This document shows, piece by piece, positions 51,770 to 60,314 of a stretch of DNA of 60,741 nucleotides; the stretch's first letter is position 1; each line of letters starts with the position of its first letter. Source of the stretch: CBDDFN01 sp965227065. GTDB taxonomy: Bacteria > Pseudomonadota > Alphaproteobacteria > SPJN01. The position numbers were made by a program, and so were the translations under genes. Location: positions 1 to 60,741 of the forward strand of contig CBDDFN010000018.1 of assembly GCA_965227065.1 (NCBI GenBank), read 5' to 3'. A model generated the notes under the pieces. That model searched no databases and was not told where the DNA came from. It worked only from the letters and a program-made list of their open reading frames with translations.

Positions 51770-52833
51770 CGGGAGGGGCGGGCATAAATTGTTCGCACAA
51801 AACAGCTATGGCCTGCGGGATGATCGGCAAAGCTGGGATCGCCCCCGGCGACCGGGCGGGCAAGGCGGTTTTCACTTTCAAACGTCGCGCAAAGCTCAAA
51901 GTGTTTGCCGGACAGGGCGGTGTAGGCATAGTCGTTTGACAGATCGTCCGGCAACGCACAGTGCGGTGACACAGCCGCCAGCTGCGCAGGCAGCGCCCCT
52001 TCCCGCTGATAATGACAATTGACGGCGGCTTCGATCTGGTTGAGCGCATTGACATGATGCATATCAAGTTTTTCAGCGCGCGCCTGTGAAGGTGCCTTGC
52101 CGTGGAGAAGGGCCAGTCCAATCGTGATCAGCGCGGTCGCGGCCCCAAGCCAGAGCAACAGGCGCGGCAAGGGCGATTGATCACGGGCGCCGCTTGCCTG
52201 GTCATCGCGGCCCTGCATGCTGAGATAGCCGGTGAACACCACCCCGTGAATGATGCCGACAGCGGCGCATTTGGCCAGAAATTCGCGGGTGAGTTCGCCG
52301 CCCAGAAACCCTTCGATCACCGAAATCAGATCAATCAGCATGACCACAGCGGTACAAAACAAAATCGTATAGGTGATCCAGCGCCGTACGGGGGAATGGC
52401 GCCGGTCGGGGTCACGCCGCACTTCGCGGGCGATCAGCCGGGCGAGCAGAAAATAAGCGGGAAACGAAACCAGCAAGACAGATACCCAGGGGCGGAACGC
52501 ATCATAGCCGCCGCCGTAACGGCCTCGTTGGTGCAACGGATCAGCAACCCACAGCTCAATCAGCGCAAACCAGAGAAAGCTCATCGCCCAGACCGACAGG
52601 GCGAGTGAGAAAAACAGCGTCAGATAGTAAAAAGCATCGCGCGCGGAGACTTGCGTTTTGGGTTTGGGTACCGGCAGGCCCCATTGGGTGCCAGCCCAGC
52701 CTTGAAAGCCTGCCTCGATCTGATCGGCGGGCCAGCCAGCCTCTCCCAATGTCTGTTTGATCTCCGCCTCGGTTTTGCCCTGGGCTAGCGCGTCGCGGAT
52801 GAACTGATCAAGCGGATGGGTCTGTGATGCCAT
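51682..52833 (-). CDS. DUF5671-type membrane protein with extended C-terminus
   Basis: A 383-residue protein. Residues ~1-50 are a small helical domain (IRDALAQGKTEAEIKQTLGE), followed by about five membrane helices of DUF5671 type (YYLTLFFSLALSVWAMSFLW, later VMLIDLISVIEGFLGGELT), then a periplasmic part with four Cys and a Pro/Ser-rich tail (SPVAPLPSAPPTPSAPSP). The tail is antisense to the ExoD tail for 88 bases. Function unknown. ATG 52833 follows GGGAGACAG. Confidence 0.78.
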   Translation of the reverse strand: MASQTHPLDQFIRDALAQGKTEAEIKQTLGEAGWPADQIEAGFQGWAGTQWGLPVPKPKTQVSARDAFYYLTLFFSLALSVWAMSFLWFALIELWVADPLHQRGRYGGGYDAFRPWVSVLLVSFPAYFLLARLIAREVRRDPDRRHSPVRRWITYTILFCTAVVMLIDLISVIEGFLGGELTREFLAKCAAVGIIHGVVFTGYLSMQGRDDQASGARDQSPLPRLLLWLGAATALITIGLALLHGKAPSQARAEKLDMHHVNALNQIEAAVNCHYQREGALPAQLAAVSPHCALPDDLSNDYAYTALSGKHFELCATFESENRLARPVAGGDPSFADHPAGHSCFVRTIYARPSRQGADDGPSPVAPLPSAPPTPSAPSPKNN

Positions 52834-52944
52834 GGTCTGTCTCCCTTGCAGGAGACTGTAACCTGAAACGTGGCGCGAATGAGACCAGACAGGGGACACT
52901 TTTGGTGGTTAAATGCCGCCACTTTTCGCGGAAAGGGACAGACA

Positions 52945-53310
52945 ATGGCGCGCAGCCTGTGGTTTGCACTGGGAGTGACGGCACTCGCGCTGGGCGCGGT
53001 GGGTGTTGTGTTGCCTTTGCTGCCGACCACCCCCTTTTTACTGGTGGCGGTCTTTGCCTTTGCGCGCAGCTCGCCTGCGCTGCATGACTGGCTTGTGTAT
53101 CACCCCCGGTTCGGCCCGCTCATTCAAGACTGGCGCGATCATGGCGCAATCAACCGGCGTGCCAAAATCCTCGCCACAGTGATGATGGCCTCTGTTCTGG
53201 GCCTGTCGGTGGCGATGGGTCTGAAACTCTGGGTGATCGGCGCGCAAGCCGCCTGTCTGGTGGGCGTCGCGCTGTTTATCTGGACGCGGCCAGACAGCCC
53301 TTCCGCCTAG
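52945..53310 (+). CDS. YbaN/DUF454 family membrane protein
   Basis: A 121-residue membrane protein with the DUF454 pattern: LGAVGVVLPLLPTTPFLLVA, FARSSPALHDWLVYHPRFGP, and GAINRRAKILA. The family sits in the inner membrane; no function is established. ATG 52945 is preceded by GGAAAGGGAC. Confidence 0.9.
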   Translation: MARSLWFALGVTALALGAVGVVLPLLPTTPFLLVAVFAFARSSPALHDWLVYHPRFGPLIQDWRDHGAINRRAKILATVMMASVLGLSVAMGLKLWVIGAQAACLVGVALFIWTRPDSPSA

Positions 53311-54377
53311 AGTTTGGGCTCATCAGGCCAGGGGGCGAGCGAGATCATGCGGCGGATCTCGTCGGACTGAAAACCGATCAGGCACGGATTGGTGGTGCCA
53401 GGCAGAACCATGACATCGTACAGCTCGCTGACCACGCCGGAGATGCGCACCCAATGGACCGTATCGCCGGTTTTCAGGTCGATGACCTGCAAGCCGCAGC
53501 GTGCTGAAATCTGTTCGGCATCAAGCCGGTCTTGAAGCGCAAGCCCTGAGAAGGTTTTATTGTCGCGCGGCTCGCTTAGCCCGACAATGGCGTAATCGCC
53601 CAGCATCGCCATGCCGCGCAGATAGCCTGGACAGAAGGCAATCGGGATGAACCGGCCCGTGTCGAGATCAAGGGTGCCGAATTCACCGGTGCCCGAATTG
53701 TGCAGCCACAGCCGGTCTTTGTGCCACCGCGGTGAATGAGGCATGGAAAGGCCCGAAGCGACAATCTCGTTTGACTGAACATCGACGACCACGCCGCCAT
53801 TGTGGCGGTGTTCGCGCCAGCCATCATTAATGTCGGATGTCGACACCGCGGTTACGTACGCAGCGCGCTTGTCTTTGATCGCCAGCCCGTTCAGGTGGCA
53901 GCGGTCCTCAGCAGCCAGGCGGCTTAAAAAAGGCGGTTTCCACACAGGCTCAAACGAATGGGTTTGCGAGGGCCGCGCCAGACAGCCAAACAGCGTGTTG
54001 ACAAAAATCAGACCATGGCGGTCTTCGGCCAGGTCATGAATGTCGAGATCGGCCGTGTACCACGCCATTTGCGGAACATAAACGCGGTCATAGCCTTCAG
54101 AGGTGGCTTCATTGGCGCGCAGGGCGTTTTCAAATTTGATGATGGCCGAAATGGTTGAGACATAAAGGGCCGTGTCCGTTACCGCCATGCCCATGCACCG
54201 CTCCAGCGTGCGGTTGAAAATCGCAAGCTTGCCGTCGGGCTTGGTGCCAAGCAGGAAAACCTTGCCCGCCTGATAGGTCGAAAAGGCCAGGCTTGCCTTG
54301 TGCTCGGCCAGCCAGCCTTCAAAACCACGGCTGGGCAAAAGTTCAAAGGTCGGCTGGGGTGTGGGGCTCGCGGTCAT
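53307..54377 (-). CDS. TIGR03032 family beta-propeller-like protein
   Basis: A 356-residue protein of the TIGR03032 group: LAEHKASLAFSTYQAGKVFL near the N-terminus, FVNTLFGCLARPS, CHLNGLAIKDKRAAYVTAVS, and GLSMPHSPRWHKDRLWLHNS. The repeated beta-rich pattern suggests a propeller. Function unknown. It begins 16 bases after the AraC-type gene and is probably in the same transcript. Confidence 0.84.
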   Translation of the reverse strand: MTASPTPQPTFELLPSRGFEGWLAEHKASLAFSTYQAGKVFLLGTKPDGKLAIFNRTLERCMGMAVTDTALYVSTISAIIKFENALRANEATSEGYDRVYVPQMAWYTADLDIHDLAEDRHGLIFVNTLFGCLARPSQTHSFEPVWKPPFLSRLAAEDRCHLNGLAIKDKRAAYVTAVSTSDINDGWREHRHNGGVVVDVQSNEIVASGLSMPHSPRWHKDRLWLHNSGTGEFGTLDLDTGRFIPIAFCPGYLRGMAMLGDYAIVGLSEPRDNKTFSGLALQDRLDAEQISARCGLQVIDLKTGDTVHWVRISGVVSELYDVMVLPGTTNPCLIGFQSDEIRRMISLAPWPDEPKL

Positions 54378-54393
54378 GTGAGGTCCAGGTCAG

Positions 54394-55389
54394 CTAATCA
54401 GGCTTGCTGTTTCTATACGCACGCGGGGCCTTACCTGTCCAACGCTGGAAACTGGTTGCGAAGTTGGAGGGATCGGCAAAGCCAAGCCGGTAGGCAATTT
54501 CGGCAATCGACAGGCGCGTATTGGTGAGCAATTCCTGTGCCGCCCGTGTCCGCACATCGCGGGTGATTTTCTGGTACGACGTGCCTTCCTTGGTGAGCTG
54601 AAAGCGCATTTGCCGTTCGGTCAGTTTGAAGCTTTTTGCAATGTCGCCCAGAGAGGGGGGATTGGCGAGCGACAGCCGCACCGAGTTTTCGACAATATAG
54701 CCCATGCGCGATTGCTCAGCGCGTTTCAGCTCATCCTCATATTGCGCGTAGAGATGATCATGGGTGATCGGGTCGGCGGTCGGCAGGGGTGCGCTGAAGG
54801 ACTTTTTATCGACCCAGAAGCGGGTGGCGTTCGCGCCCAATTCAGGGGTGACGCCCAGATGGGTACGATAGGCTTGCGCATAGGGCGCGGCATTGTCGGG
54901 CAGCTCGATGCGGTGGAAATTATCGGTCCGGCCCGTGGCAAGACTGTAAAGCTTGTTGCCCGTCTGGCCCGACAGCGCCATGGCGAGCGGCTCACCTGCG
55001 CCAAGCGGTTGGCGCACGCTGAGTTCGAGCGCGGTCAACTCAGGATCGCTGTCCTCATCAATCGCAATCAGCAAAAGCGGCCACGATGTCAGCTGAAACC
55101 GTTCAATCATTTTCAGCGCATGGCGCGGGGTTGGCGCGGTCTGGCAGGCAATGCCGTTGCGGCCAAACGCCGTGAGCGGCAAATCCTTGCCCAGATTAAA
55201 AACCGCTTCGGGTCCTGGCAGATGGGTTGCCATGGCATCCAGCATGGTGGCGAAAAGACCGTCCTGGGTTTCGATCGGCGCGGCCATCAGCATATCGACC
55301 ATGGGCGCCAACTGGTCGAGCACATCGGGGTCGAGCCCGGGCAACTCATCGAGCGCCTTCTTGAAATAAGCGAAATAGGTCGGGTCCAT
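54394..55389 (-). CDS. AraC family transcriptional regulator
   Basis: A 331-residue regulator: an N-terminal ligand-sensing part (FFAYF-like start MDPTYFAYFKKAL, then RHALKMIERFQ) of the Arabinose-bd type, and a C-terminal double helix-turn-helix with RAAQELLTNTRLSIAEIAYR and LGFADPSNFATSFQRWTG. ATG 55389 has AAGGGACAG upstream and gives the usual length; an open frame extends to 55518. It probably controls its own operon or the neighbouring lipid-uptake-like operon. Confidence 0.9.
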   Translation of the reverse strand: MDPTYFAYFKKALDELPGLDPDVLDQLAPMVDMLMAAPIETQDGLFATMLDAMATHLPGPEAVFNLGKDLPLTAFGRNGIACQTAPTPRHALKMIERFQLTSWPLLLIAIDEDSDPELTALELSVRQPLGAGEPLAMALSGQTGNKLYSLATGRTDNFHRIELPDNAAPYAQAYRTHLGVTPELGANATRFWVDKKSFSAPLPTADPITHDHLYAQYEDELKRAEQSRMGYIVENSVRLSLANPPSLGDIAKSFKLTERQMRFQLTKEGTSYQKITRDVRTRAAQELLTNTRLSIAEIAYRLGFADPSNFATSFQRWTGKAPRAYRNSKPD

Positions 55390-55748
55390 ACTGTCCCTTA
55401 TGGCGTACTTCTTGTCACTTTGCACCGCTTTTTGCACTCTCTGCAAATTGGTAAAATTTGCCTTCTGAAGCATAGTTTGCGTATTGATGTCGGCAAAGAC
55501 TGCGAGTTTTTGTGGCATTCATGCGGCTTTAGGCGTTTTCCCCCCGCCTGGGCCGCGTCCGATGCAGGCATTTCCTGCATCACCATTTTGAGTTCGAAGT
55601 CTGGGATATCAGCTGGCAGGTGGCGTGAAATACGGGGTGGGCCCGGGTTCGCTCGGCCGCCAGCGGAAGCCAGATTTTCATGGAAGGGACCGGGTTGCTC
55701 CGCAGGCGATCCGGTCTCTTACCTTTTGGGCCGGGGATATGCCCGCAT
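55390..55748. other. Gap between the AraC regulator and the START-domain gene
   Basis: This 359-base stretch is AT-rich near 55430-55500, where the AraC gene promoter is likely. A perfect hairpin GATGCAGG-CATTT-CCTGCATC lies at 55561-55581. GACCGG and CCGGTC arms also occur near 55688-55716. No convincing gene. Confidence 0.6.
55561..55581. promoter_or_regulatory. Perfect 8-bp inverted repeat upstream of the AraC gene
   Basis: GATGCAGG (55561-55568) and CCTGCATC (55574-55581) with a 5-base loop. No T-run follows on either strand, so an operator is more likely than a terminator. Confidence 0.45.
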
Positions 55749-56330
55749 CTATTCAAAATGGGCCCGGAGCGCTTTGAGCGTCGAATAAGGCGCTTCAACA
55801 ATCAGCATATTGATGACGAAGGATGGGACGCCGCCTTCGGGATCGGAATAACCAATGCAGGTGACGCGCGAGGCGTCGTCACCGGCCGGTTCAATCCGCC
55901 ACCGCAGCAGCGAGTCTTGAACCCGCACACGCTTGCCCTGTTGAGGCAATTCATCAGGGGCGGCGCGCATTTCAATTGCGATGGTACCATCGCCGGTTTC
56001 GTTAACTGAAGTGGTTTGTACCAGATCACGGTCCTTGACGGGGAAGGGCATGGCGTAGGCGACATAGGACAGTCCATTGTCGAGCGCGCGTGTCTCCCTC
56101 AAATCAGGTGCCCATTGGGCAAACTGCTCAATATCAACAATCGCCTGGGCGACGCGGGCGGGGGGAGCGGGAACCTCGATCACGCCCTTATAGGTTTCAA
56201 TGGCGTGGCCCTCTTCCAGGGCGGTCCACACGGTGATGCCTTTGCGGTCACGTTGCAGGGTCCAGTCGGGTTCAGCCCAGGCCGGCATGGCAATGATCGT
56301 CATTATCAGGACAAGACCGGCGCGGATCAT
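55749..56330 (-). CDS. Exported START-domain lipid-binding protein
   Basis: A 193-residue protein with a signal peptide (LVLIMTIIAMPAWAE) and a START/Bet v 1-like fold: WTLQRDRKGITVWTALEEGH, then WAPDLRETRALDNG and FPVKDRDLVQTTSVNE. START domains bind lipids or sterols in a cavity, so this is a plausible periplasmic carrier. ATG 56330 overlaps the TonB receptor stop as ATGA, so the two are translationally coupled. Ligand unknown. Confidence 0.85.
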   Translation of the reverse strand: MIRAGLVLIMTIIAMPAWAEPDWTLQRDRKGITVWTALEEGHAIETYKGVIEVPAPPARVAQAIVDIEQFAQWAPDLRETRALDNGLSYVAYAMPFPVKDRDLVQTTSVNETGDGTIAIEMRAAPDELPQQGKRVRVQDSLLRWRIEPAGDDASRVTCIGYSDPEGGVPSFVINMLIVEAPYSTLKALRAHFE

Positions 56331-58711
56331 AGTTTCACCCTGAGTGCGGCGGTGAAGGTACGCGGGGCGTTGGCGGTGGCCCAGTGCGTGCCGTAGAATA
56401 ACGGAACATCGCCGCCGAAGACCTTGGTCATCTTGTCGGCCAGATTTTTGCCGCTCAATGTCAGTGACCACAGCCCGTCAATATCGGAAAAACCGATCCG
56501 GGCATTGAAGATCCAGTGGGCATCCTGGCTGTCGAGCGGATCAAGATCAGCATCGAGCTTTTCATCATCCTTGAAGGTCGCATCAAAGCCGATCATGGCG
56601 GCAATCGGCCAATTGCCCAGCTGGCGCTGATAGGCGATGCGGGCAGAGCCAGACCATGTGGGGGAGCGGTGCAATTGCTGACCCGACAGATCACAGCTTT
56701 TGTTGGGCGGCAGGGTTCCAGGGCCTTCGGGCGGCAGACTGCCAATGTCCAGCAGGCTGGCGGCGGGGCAGGGGCCGTTAGGAAATTCTTCAAAAGTACC
56801 GTCATTATAGGCAATGGCGCCGTTGATGATCAGACCTTCGGCCACCAGCGCGGTGATATCGGCTTCAACCCCGCGTGTGCGGGCGCGCGGTGCGTTGGTG
56901 ACATTATATGCCACTGTCTGAAAGGTGGCGATTTGCAGATCATCATAATCGGTCCAGTGGGCCGACAGGTTGAAGCGCGCGGCACCGCCGAGCAATTCAG
57001 TCTTCAGACCGATTTCATAGCTGTTGGCATTCTCTGCCCCGAAGCTGACTTGCGCCGCTGACAGGGCAGCGATGTTGAAACTGCCCGCCTTGAAACCCTG
57101 AGCATAGGTGGCATAAAGCGTGGCCCATTCGACCGGGTCCCAGGTCACAGAAAGTTTGGGGGAAAAGTCGGTGTCTTTTTGCTCGGCATAGGTCGCGTAG
57201 CCACCTTGCACCAGCACCGTCCAGATCACCGAACCGGTGGACGGGGTGATGGACGCATCGTCTGATTTGACGTCATAGGTGTAACGCAAGCCTAGAATAA
57301 CCGCGAGATTGTCGAGCACATTCCATTTGGCCTGACCGAACACCGCATAGGAATCGATTTTGATGCGGTGGCGTCCAATAACGTCATCGGCGGGAAGAAG
57401 CTGCATCTGTCCCAGTGGACCCAGAAGCGAAAACAACAATCCATCGACCGCGTCCGGCAGCAACGGCCCAAGCAGGGGAGACAAGGCAATATTGGCGAGC
57501 AATGGCACGCGGATATTGCCGTCATGATTGGCGTGCAGATAAAACAGCCCGATCAGATATTCAAACGTACCGGGGTCGGATGCGATGCGCAGCTCTTCGG
57601 AGATCTGGGTATAGGTTTGATCAAACTGCAGACCGCCAATCGGAGCGGCGGACCCATCAATGTCGCCGCCGGTGAGCGAACCGTAAGACGCGCGGCTGGT
57701 GATCGATGTGATGGTGTGGCCCCAGATATCCCAGTCCATTTGCAGACTGAAAATCAGGCCATCGCCTGTGTTTTCTTCAACATAGGAGCCGGGCTCGGTG
57801 GTGCGGCTGCCCTTGCGGTTGAAGTCGAGCTCAAAGGTCGGGTCAAGGGTCATGAAGACCGGCTGATATTCCGCCGGCATCGCGGTGACTTCGGTGCCGC
57901 CGAACGGGCCGGCGGCATAGTCAAACCATGACGCGCCAAATTTGAACGACAGGGTTTCGGTCGCATCAAGCCGGGCCTTGAAGCGCAGAAAGGTTGAATG
58001 GCGCTCGTCCATGTTTTTCCCGGTGACGAGATTTTCGATATAGCCGTCATTGGAATTGTGCGATCCGGCAATACGAATGGCGAGCGTGTCCTTGATGACC
58101 GGACCCGACACGGCGCCACGCAGATCAAGGGTCTTGCGTTGGCCGTAAGTGGCTGCGGCATCGGCCTGCCATTCATAGCTGGCCGGATTGGTGCTGACCG
58201 TGATCACCCCGGCGGCGGCGTTGCGGCCAAACAATGTGCCTTGCGGGCCTTTCAAAACTTCAAGCTGGCCGACATCGACAAAGCCTGCGCGCAGAAATTC
58301 GATGCGGCCGAGATAAACCCCGTCAATGAAATAGCCGACGGCCTGTTCGGCCAGCTGGGAATATTCGGCTGTGCCGATCCCCCGGACATAAAGCGAAAAC
58401 CAGTCTGTGTTGATCGACACGTTGGGGATGTAGGCGGCCAGCTCGTTGAAATTGGTGATCGCGCTGTCGCGCAGCTCTTCACCCGACATGACCGACACGG
58501 CAAGCGGAACGTCGCGGACATCTTCGCTGCGCTTCTGGGCGGTGACGATGATTTCATCAAGCGCGCGGGATTTTGGCGCGGGATTGACCACGGACGCAGC
58601 CTCGGTGCCTTGTTCGGCCGATTGCGCCCACGCGATCGGTGCACCAGTCAATGCCATCGCCAGACCTATACTCAGGCCCACGGTCAGGCCCCGTGTGAAC
58701 CCTTTCACCAC
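56327..58711 (-). CDS. TonB-dependent outer-membrane receptor coupled to a START protein
   Basis: A 794-residue receptor: signal peptide to GAPIAWAQ, plug with DEIIVTAQKRSEDVRDVPLA, VLKGPQGTLFGRNAAAGVIT, and a barrel ending in FTAALRVKL. Same family as the receptor at 24841-27222. It probably starts with GTG 58711 behind GGGGGGA. It lies 47 bases after the PF10118 gene and overlaps the START gene, suggesting a three-gene operon for import of a hydrophobic substrate. Confidence 0.92.
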   Translation of the reverse strand: MVKGFTRGLTVGLSIGLAMALTGAPIAWAQSAEQGTEAASVVNPAPKSRALDEIIVTAQKRSEDVRDVPLAVSVMSGEELRDSAITNFNELAAYIPNVSINTDWFSLYVRGIGTAEYSQLAEQAVGYFIDGVYLGRIEFLRAGFVDVGQLEVLKGPQGTLFGRNAAAGVITVSTNPASYEWQADAAATYGQRKTLDLRGAVSGPVIKDTLAIRIAGSHNSNDGYIENLVTGKNMDERHSTFLRFKARLDATETLSFKFGASWFDYAAGPFGGTEVTAMPAEYQPVFMTLDPTFELDFNRKGSRTTEPGSYVEENTGDGLIFSLQMDWDIWGHTITSITSRASYGSLTGGDIDGSAAPIGGLQFDQTYTQISEELRIASDPGTFEYLIGLFYLHANHDGNIRVPLLANIALSPLLGPLLPDAVDGLLFSLLGPLGQMQLLPADDVIGRHRIKIDSYAVFGQAKWNVLDNLAVILGLRYTYDVKSDDASITPSTGSVIWTVLVQGGYATYAEQKDTDFSPKLSVTWDPVEWATLYATYAQGFKAGSFNIAALSAAQVSFGAENANSYEIGLKTELLGGAARFNLSAHWTDYDDLQIATFQTVAYNVTNAPRARTRGVEADITALVAEGLIINGAIAYNDGTFEEFPNGPCPAASLLDIGSLPPEGPGTLPPNKSCDLSGQQLHRSPTWSGSARIAYQRQLGNWPIAAMIGFDATFKDDEKLDADLDPLDSQDAHWIFNARIGFSDIDGLWSLTLSGKNLADKMTKVFGGDVPLFYGTHWATANAPRTFTAALRVKL

Positions 58712-58758
58712 GCATTCCCCCCTTTTACCCCAAACGTCCCGCGGTCGTATGCAGCATT

Positions 58759-59649
58759 CTAGGCTGCTTTGGTTTTTACCGCCGGTTCGACTTTTTCACC
58801 CGCGCCGGGCTGGCTGTCATAGACGCTGCGTTCATAGCGCTGGATCAAATCCATATCGCGCTCGCCAAACTCCAGTTTGTAGAACGGATTAAGATACTCA
58901 AGGAAACGGACCAGCATCATGCGGAACAGGCCGGGATTGCCAAAGCCGTACCAGGCCAGCTTGAGTTTGTTGCGCCAGGTAATTTTCGCTGAGCCATTAT
59001 TGATGAGAACGCCCAGCTGATTGCCCAGCAGCTTGTTGACCAAAGACAGCGCCATAAAGGCGGTCTTGACGCGGAACCAGTAGCTGTCGCCGCAGAAATA
59101 GCGAAAAATGTCATGGCTCACCGCGCCATGTTCGGCTTCTTCCATCAAATGATAGTCAAACAGCCGCCGCATGGCCGGTTTCATCTTCGCGCGGATCTTC
59201 TCATTTTGCATGTAGATCATGGCGAAGGAATACAGCATATGCTCGCCCGCTGAGACCATGCCGACCATTTCCATCTGCGTGTGATGTTGGCCGATCCAGT
59301 CGACGATGCGGTCGATCTCGGCATAGGACGGGCCAATGGGTTGGCCGGCGGCTTCAAGGGCGCGGTTGAACTTGGCATGCGTCGCCGAATGCAGCGCTTC
59401 CTGCGCGATCATATTTTCCATGTCCGCGCGAAGCTTGTCGTCTTTGATCTGTTCGGCCAGCGGATTGAGCGCCTGGATAAAGAACTTCTCGATCCCCGGA
59501 GCGCCCAGCGAAATTGACATCCACAGATAATTAACCAGCACATCATCATCCATGATCTGTGCTTCAACGTCTGAGAAATCCCATTTGATGTCCCGGCGCA
59601 CCGGAATATCAAACGGCGTCTGTGACGGGGATTGAATTGTGCTCGCCAT
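58759..59649 (-). CDS. PF10118 family predicted metal-dependent hydrolase
   Basis: A 296-residue helical protein. The ferritin-like di-iron motif is visible as EALHSATH and LMEEAEHGAVSHDIFR, with another Glu-containing helix MVSAGEHMLYSFAMIY. The family is named metal-dependent hydrolase but looks like a di-iron oxygenase fold; reaction unknown. ATG 59649 follows GGAGGGGCCG. It heads the receptor-START operon. Confidence 0.86.
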   Translation of the reverse strand: MASTIQSPSQTPFDIPVRRDIKWDFSDVEAQIMDDDVLVNYLWMSISLGAPGIEKFFIQALNPLAEQIKDDKLRADMENMIAQEALHSATHAKFNRALEAAGQPIGPSYAEIDRIVDWIGQHHTQMEMVGMVSAGEHMLYSFAMIYMQNEKIRAKMKPAMRRLFDYHLMEEAEHGAVSHDIFRYFCGDSYWFRVKTAFMALSLVNKLLGNQLGVLINNGSAKITWRNKLKLAWYGFGNPGLFRMMLVRFLEYLNPFYKLEFGERDMDLIQRYERSVYDSQPGAGEKVEPAVKTKAA

Positions 59650-59834
59650 CGGCCCCTCCGTTTTGTCCGCTTTCACTGTAGGCGGGAGCGGATGAAGCGG
59701 TGATGGGCAAATGTTTCAAAAATAAGTGCAAAGTGACACCGGCGCATTCAAGCGTTTTGCCCTCAATTCGGGGGGTGGCTGTTGTGGTGCGGCTGAGGCC
59801 ATACTCTGCCAAACAAAAAGTCAGGGAGAGCATC

Positions 59835-60308
59835 ATGTCGGCACTTGAAAGCGAGTTTCTGTTTGAATTGAAAGCCAGCCTGGGCGGCATGCTGCCGGTG
59901 GGTCAGGGGCCTTTGGGCAATCGTGTCATTGTCACGGTTTCAGGCGGGACATTTGAAGGCCCCCGGCTTAAAGGCACGATCGTTCCCAATGCCGGGGCGG
60001 ACTGGGCCTATATCCGCAGCGATGGCAGCCTGGCGCTGGATGTGCGCCTGTGCCTTGAGAGTGATGATGGCGCGTTCATCTACATGACTTATACGGGACG
60101 CATCGTTCCAAGCTCACCCGAGCAACTGGCTGACATTCTCGACTTTGACCGGGCTGAGCCGGTTGACCCCGCAACCTACTATTTCCGGTCAAATCCGGTG
60201 TTTGAAACCGGGTCGGAAAAATATGCCTGGCTCAATGGCGTAGTCGCTGTCGGCAAGGGCCGCGCCGGGGATGGCGGCGTGGCTTATGAGGTCTTTGCGA
60301 TTAAGTAA
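59835..60308 (+). CDS. DUF3237 domain protein
   Basis: A 157-residue beta-rich protein of the DUF3237 family: EFLFELKASLGGMLPVGQGP, then SGGTFEGPRLKGTIVPNAGADW (quoted in part) and YYFRSNPVFETGSEKYAWLN. Function unknown; it may bind small aromatic molecules. ATG 59835 follows CAGGGAGAGC. The longer in-frame start at 59700 has no ribosome-binding site. Confidence 0.87.
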   Translation: MSALESEFLFELKASLGGMLPVGQGPLGNRVIVTVSGGTFEGPRLKGTIVPNAGADWAYIRSDGSLALDVRLCLESDDGAFIYMTYTGRIVPSSPEQLADILDFDRAEPVDPATYYFRSNPVFETGSEKYAWLNGVVAVGKGRAGDGGVAYEVFAIK

Positions 60309-60314
60309 GCCAGC

